Positions 61,811 through 64,000 of a stretch of 64,000 bases of DNA are shown one piece after another. Under the pieces are notes generated by a model that was not told the DNA's origin, made no database searches, and saw nothing but the letters and a program-made list of their open reading frames with translations. The DNA is from Treponema sp. CETP13. GTDB taxonomy: Bacteria; Spirochaetota; Spirochaetia; Treponematales; Treponemataceae. Numbering within the stretch: the stretch's first letter is position 1; each line of letters starts with the position of its first letter. The stretch is taken from the NCBI GenBank assembly GCA_001885315.1, contig MLPZ01000004.1, positions 1-64,000 on the forward strand, written 5' to 3'. The translations under genes were made by a program, and so were the position numbers.

Positions 61811-63436
61811 ATGAATGAAAATAATAAGAAGAAATTAACCCATTGGGCTGATCAGACAGCAGAAAAAATTATCCGCACTCGTGGAGATTTGGATATATAT
61901 ACTTGTGCATCAGGAATAACTCCTTCTGGAACTGTGCATATTGGTAATTTTCGTGAAATTATTTCGGTAGATTTAGTTGTTCGTGCTCTTCGTGCTCGAG
62001 GTAAAAAAGTACGTTTTATTTATTCTTGGGATGATTATGATGTATTTAGAAAAGTCCCTAAAAATATGCCAAAACAAGACTTATTAAAAAGTTATTTGCG
62101 TTTTCCTATTACTATGGTTCCAGATGTTACAGACCGTGATAAGAGCTATGCGCGTCATAATGAAGTCGATGTTGAATCTACTTTGCCTGCAGTTGGTATT
62201 TTCCCAGAATATCTGTATCAAGCAGATCGATATCGTAAAAATTTATATGCAGAAGGAATTAAAATTGCACTTGATAAACGTGAAAAAATAAAAGAATGTT
62301 TAAATTACTATCGTGATGACAGTCATAAAATGAAAGCAGACGAAGAATATTGGCCAACGGCTGTTTTTTGTTCAAAGTGTCATAAAGATACAACTGAAAT
62401 GGTAAGTTATGATGGTGAATATGGTCTTACATATAAATGTTCCGACTGTGGTAACGAAGAAACGATAGATATCCGTACAAGTCCTGATGTAAAACTTGGC
62501 TGGCGTGTTGATTGGCCAATGAGATGGAAAGCAGAAAATACAATTTTTGAGCCAGCTGGTAAAGATCATCATTCACAAGGTGGTTCTTTTGATACAGCTA
62601 AACTTGTTGCAAAAGATGTTTATGGTGTAGAGCCACCCGAAACTTTTCAATATGATTTTATTGGATTAAAGGGGCTTCCTGGAAAAATGTCTTCTTCTTC
62701 TGGAAATGTTATCAATTTGGAGCAAGTATTAAAAGTATACCAACCAGAAGTAGTTCGTTATATGTTTGCTGGCACCAGACCAAATACAGAGTTCAATATA
62801 AGTTTTGATCTCGATGTTATTAAAACATATGAAGATTATGATAAAATGGAAAGAATCGTTTTTGGTGAACAGAAAGCTAAGAATGAAAATGTTTTTGAAA
62901 AACAAAAACGTATCTGGGAATTAAGTCAAGTTTCTGAAAACAAAGAAGAGATGCCCTCTGTAATTTCTTATCAGATTCCGTTTCGACACATGTGTAACCT
63001 TCTACAAGCAAACTCAGGTGATATAGAAGCGGTTATTGCTGAGTTAAAAGACATAAAACAAGAACAACTTGATCGTTTTAAGACCCGTTGCAAGTGCGCT
63101 TGGTATTGGATAACTGAATGCGCACCAGAAGAATTTAAATTTCAATTGCAAGATCCTAACTCTCCTGATTTTAAGAAAGCAGAAATTACAAATGAAGGAC
63201 TAGCTTGTATAAAAAAATTGTATACAGAGGTTATTCCTCACATGGATGAAGTCGATGAGAAGACTTTTAATACAAGTTTATATTCTGTTGCAGAAGATTG
63301 TGGCGTAGAATCTAAACAGTTATTTACAATGTGCTATCGTATTTTGGTTGCCAAAGAAAAAGGTCCCCGACTTGCAAACTTTATGAAACTAATAGGACGA
63401 CAAAAGTTATCTGCACTATTTGAAAAATATATTTGA
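61811..63436 (+). CDS. lysS: Lysyl-tRNA synthetase, class I
   Basis: The 541-residue protein is the archaeal-type class I enzyme: HIGH variant PSGTVHIGNFREI (His43), KMSKS variant GKMSSSSGN around residue 292, and a zinc ribbon CSKCHK...CSDCG around 190-215. Spirochaetes are the main bacteria with this form, so it is a good lineage marker. TATAAT lies 8 nt before the ATG (61797-61802) and no ribosome site is present. Confidence 0.97.
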   Translation: MNENNKKKLTHWADQTAEKIIRTRGDLDIYTCASGITPSGTVHIGNFREIISVDLVVRALRARGKKVRFIYSWDDYDVFRKVPKNMPKQDLLKSYLRFPITMVPDVTDRDKSYARHNEVDVESTLPAVGIFPEYLYQADRYRKNLYAEGIKIALDKREKIKECLNYYRDDSHKMKADEEYWPTAVFCSKCHKDTTEMVSYDGEYGLTYKCSDCGNEETIDIRTSPDVKLGWRVDWPMRWKAENTIFEPAGKDHHSQGGSFDTAKLVAKDVYGVEPPETFQYDFIGLKGLPGKMSSSSGNVINLEQVLKVYQPEVVRYMFAGTRPNTEFNISFDLDVIKTYEDYDKMERIVFGEQKAKNENVFEKQKRIWELSQVSENKEEMPSVISYQIPFRHMCNLLQANSGDIEAVIAELKDIKQEQLDRFKTRCKCAWYWITECAPEEFKFQLQDPNSPDFKKAEITNEGLACIKKLYTEVIPHMDEVDEKTFNTSLYSVAEDCGVESKQLFTMCYRILVAKEKGPRLANFMKLIGRQKLSALFEKYI

Positions 63437-63453
63437 TTTTAATAAGGTAAAAA

Positions 63454-64000
63454 ATGAAAATACGCAAGCGATTTAATAGTTTATTTTTAGCAATTGCATT
63501 AGTTTGCATCATTATCCCAATTATTCTTTTTGTAAGTTATAACAAATTAAATGAGTTGCAGAATCTGAGATCTCAGGTTCTAGAGACACAGATTAATTTT
63601 GACAGCTTAATTGCTTATCCTGGAAATGTGCTTGCGTATGGATTTGAAATCTCAAAATTGGCAAGCAATTGGGAATCTCATATTGACCGTTGCTCTAACA
63701 GTATAGAACAAATAGATAAAAAAAGTTCTTTGTATGGAGTTCCTAAATCTGTCAAAGACAATATTAATGGCATTGTTATTTTATGGAAAACACTATCTAT
63801 AAATATAGACCGCTTATCGCAAAGTTATGAAGACATACAAAATACCAAATATGACCGGTTAGTTGAATCGGCCATCAATTCTGGTGGGTTACAAAAAGGA
63901 TATGATATTTCTCTTAAGCAAAAAACAAATTTAAGCTTAACAATAAATGTAAACAATATTAATACCTATAGCGAAATGATATTGCATGACACCGATAAAT
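63454..64000 (+). CDS. Membrane sensor or chemoreceptor, 5' part
   Basis: The first 182 codons are in the window. An N-terminal transmembrane helix (SLFLAIALVCIIIPIILFVSY) is followed by a helical extracytoplasmic domain (SNWESHIDRCSNSIEQIDKK, IVILWKTLSINIDRLSQSYE). This is how many methyl-accepting chemotaxis proteins and sensor kinases begin, but the output domain lies beyond the right edge. AAGG precedes the ATG, and lysS ends 17 nt upstream. Confidence 0.6.
   Translation, partial: MKIRKRFNSLFLAIALVCIIIPIILFVSYNKLNELQNLRSQVLETQINFDSLIAYPGNVLAYGFEISKLASNWESHIDRCSNSIEQIDKKSSLYGVPKSVKDNINGIVILWKTLSINIDRLSQSYEDIQNTKYDRLVESAINSGGLQKGYDISLKQKTNLSLTINVNNINTYSEMILHDTDK

Noticed and set aside
1..64000. 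CRISPR array, prophage, insertion sequence or tRNA genes
   Set aside because: No regularly spaced repeats, transposase or phage genes, or cloverleaf-like sequences were recognised. A tRNA scan would be needed to be certain about tRNAs.

Overview
The window is AT-rich bacterial DNA, densely coded on both strands. It most likely comes from an anaerobic, fermentative spirochaete close to Treponema. The main evidence is a class I (archaeal-type) lysyl-tRNA synthetase, a short alanyl-tRNA synthetase of about 600 residues with no C-terminal DHHA1 domain, a groES gene without groEL beside it, relaxed spirochaete-type lipoboxes, and many treponemal-looking periplasmic and outer-membrane proteins. A 2-oxoacid:ferredoxin oxidoreductase and [FeFe]-hydrogenase maturation genes point to ferredoxin-based anaerobic metabolism. 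No tRNA, rRNA, CRISPR array, prophage or insertion sequence was recognised.

Layout. 0-8.4 kb: the edge of a vorDB operon, fabH, a TetR regulator controlling an RND exporter / LolA-like / outer-membrane protein operon through two matching palindromes, a diguanylate cyclase and a hemerythrin protein. 8.5-18.2 kb: hydF, aspA-like, hypB, a badly broken flavin/Fe-S oxidoreductase, hypA, two half-permeases and a DUF5692-type membrane protein. This stretch is bracketed by fragments of dead genes: two copies of a GH13 tail and a copy of a reductase tail. 18.2-23.8 kb: proVWX glycine-betaine uptake, class I aldolase, a gpmA gene with an internal deletion, and an NADH:rubredoxin-reductase-like flavoprotein. 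23.9-29.6 kb: acetolactate synthase, sirtuin, rpsD, adk and a radical SAM/SPASM protein. 29.6-31.9 kb: a phage-shock module (pspA, pspC and divergent pspF) with a clear sigma-54 promoter. 32-40.4 kb: a PTS IIC-like protein, an ANKH-like MOP transporter, RarA with a long C-terminal extension, a frameshifted 7TMR-DISM diguanylate cyclase, and a lipoprotein/outer-membrane protein pair. 40.5-64 kb: mostly housekeeping genes (folD, folE2, csp, miaB, alaS, surA-like, nusB, groES, an alternative sigma factor, recG, yggT, dnaE, gph, lysS) with TPR, LapA-like, LPP20-like and pallilysin-like envelope proteins among them.

Three themes stand out. First, a sigma-54 circuit: textbook -24/-12 elements lie upstream of pspA, next to its activator gene pspF, and upstream of the RpoD/RpoS-like sigma factor gene. 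The second case recalls the RpoN-RpoS cascade of Borrelia. Second, many housekeeping genes (alaS, lysS, dnaE, recG, gph, miaB, rarA, ilvB) have a -10 box only 6-8 nt before the ATG and no ribosome-binding site, which predicts leaderless mRNAs. Third, gene decay or sequence error: several genes have -1 shifts, mostly in short homopolymer runs, and four of the six shifts plus a nonsense codon fall in hypB and the oxidoreductase next to it.
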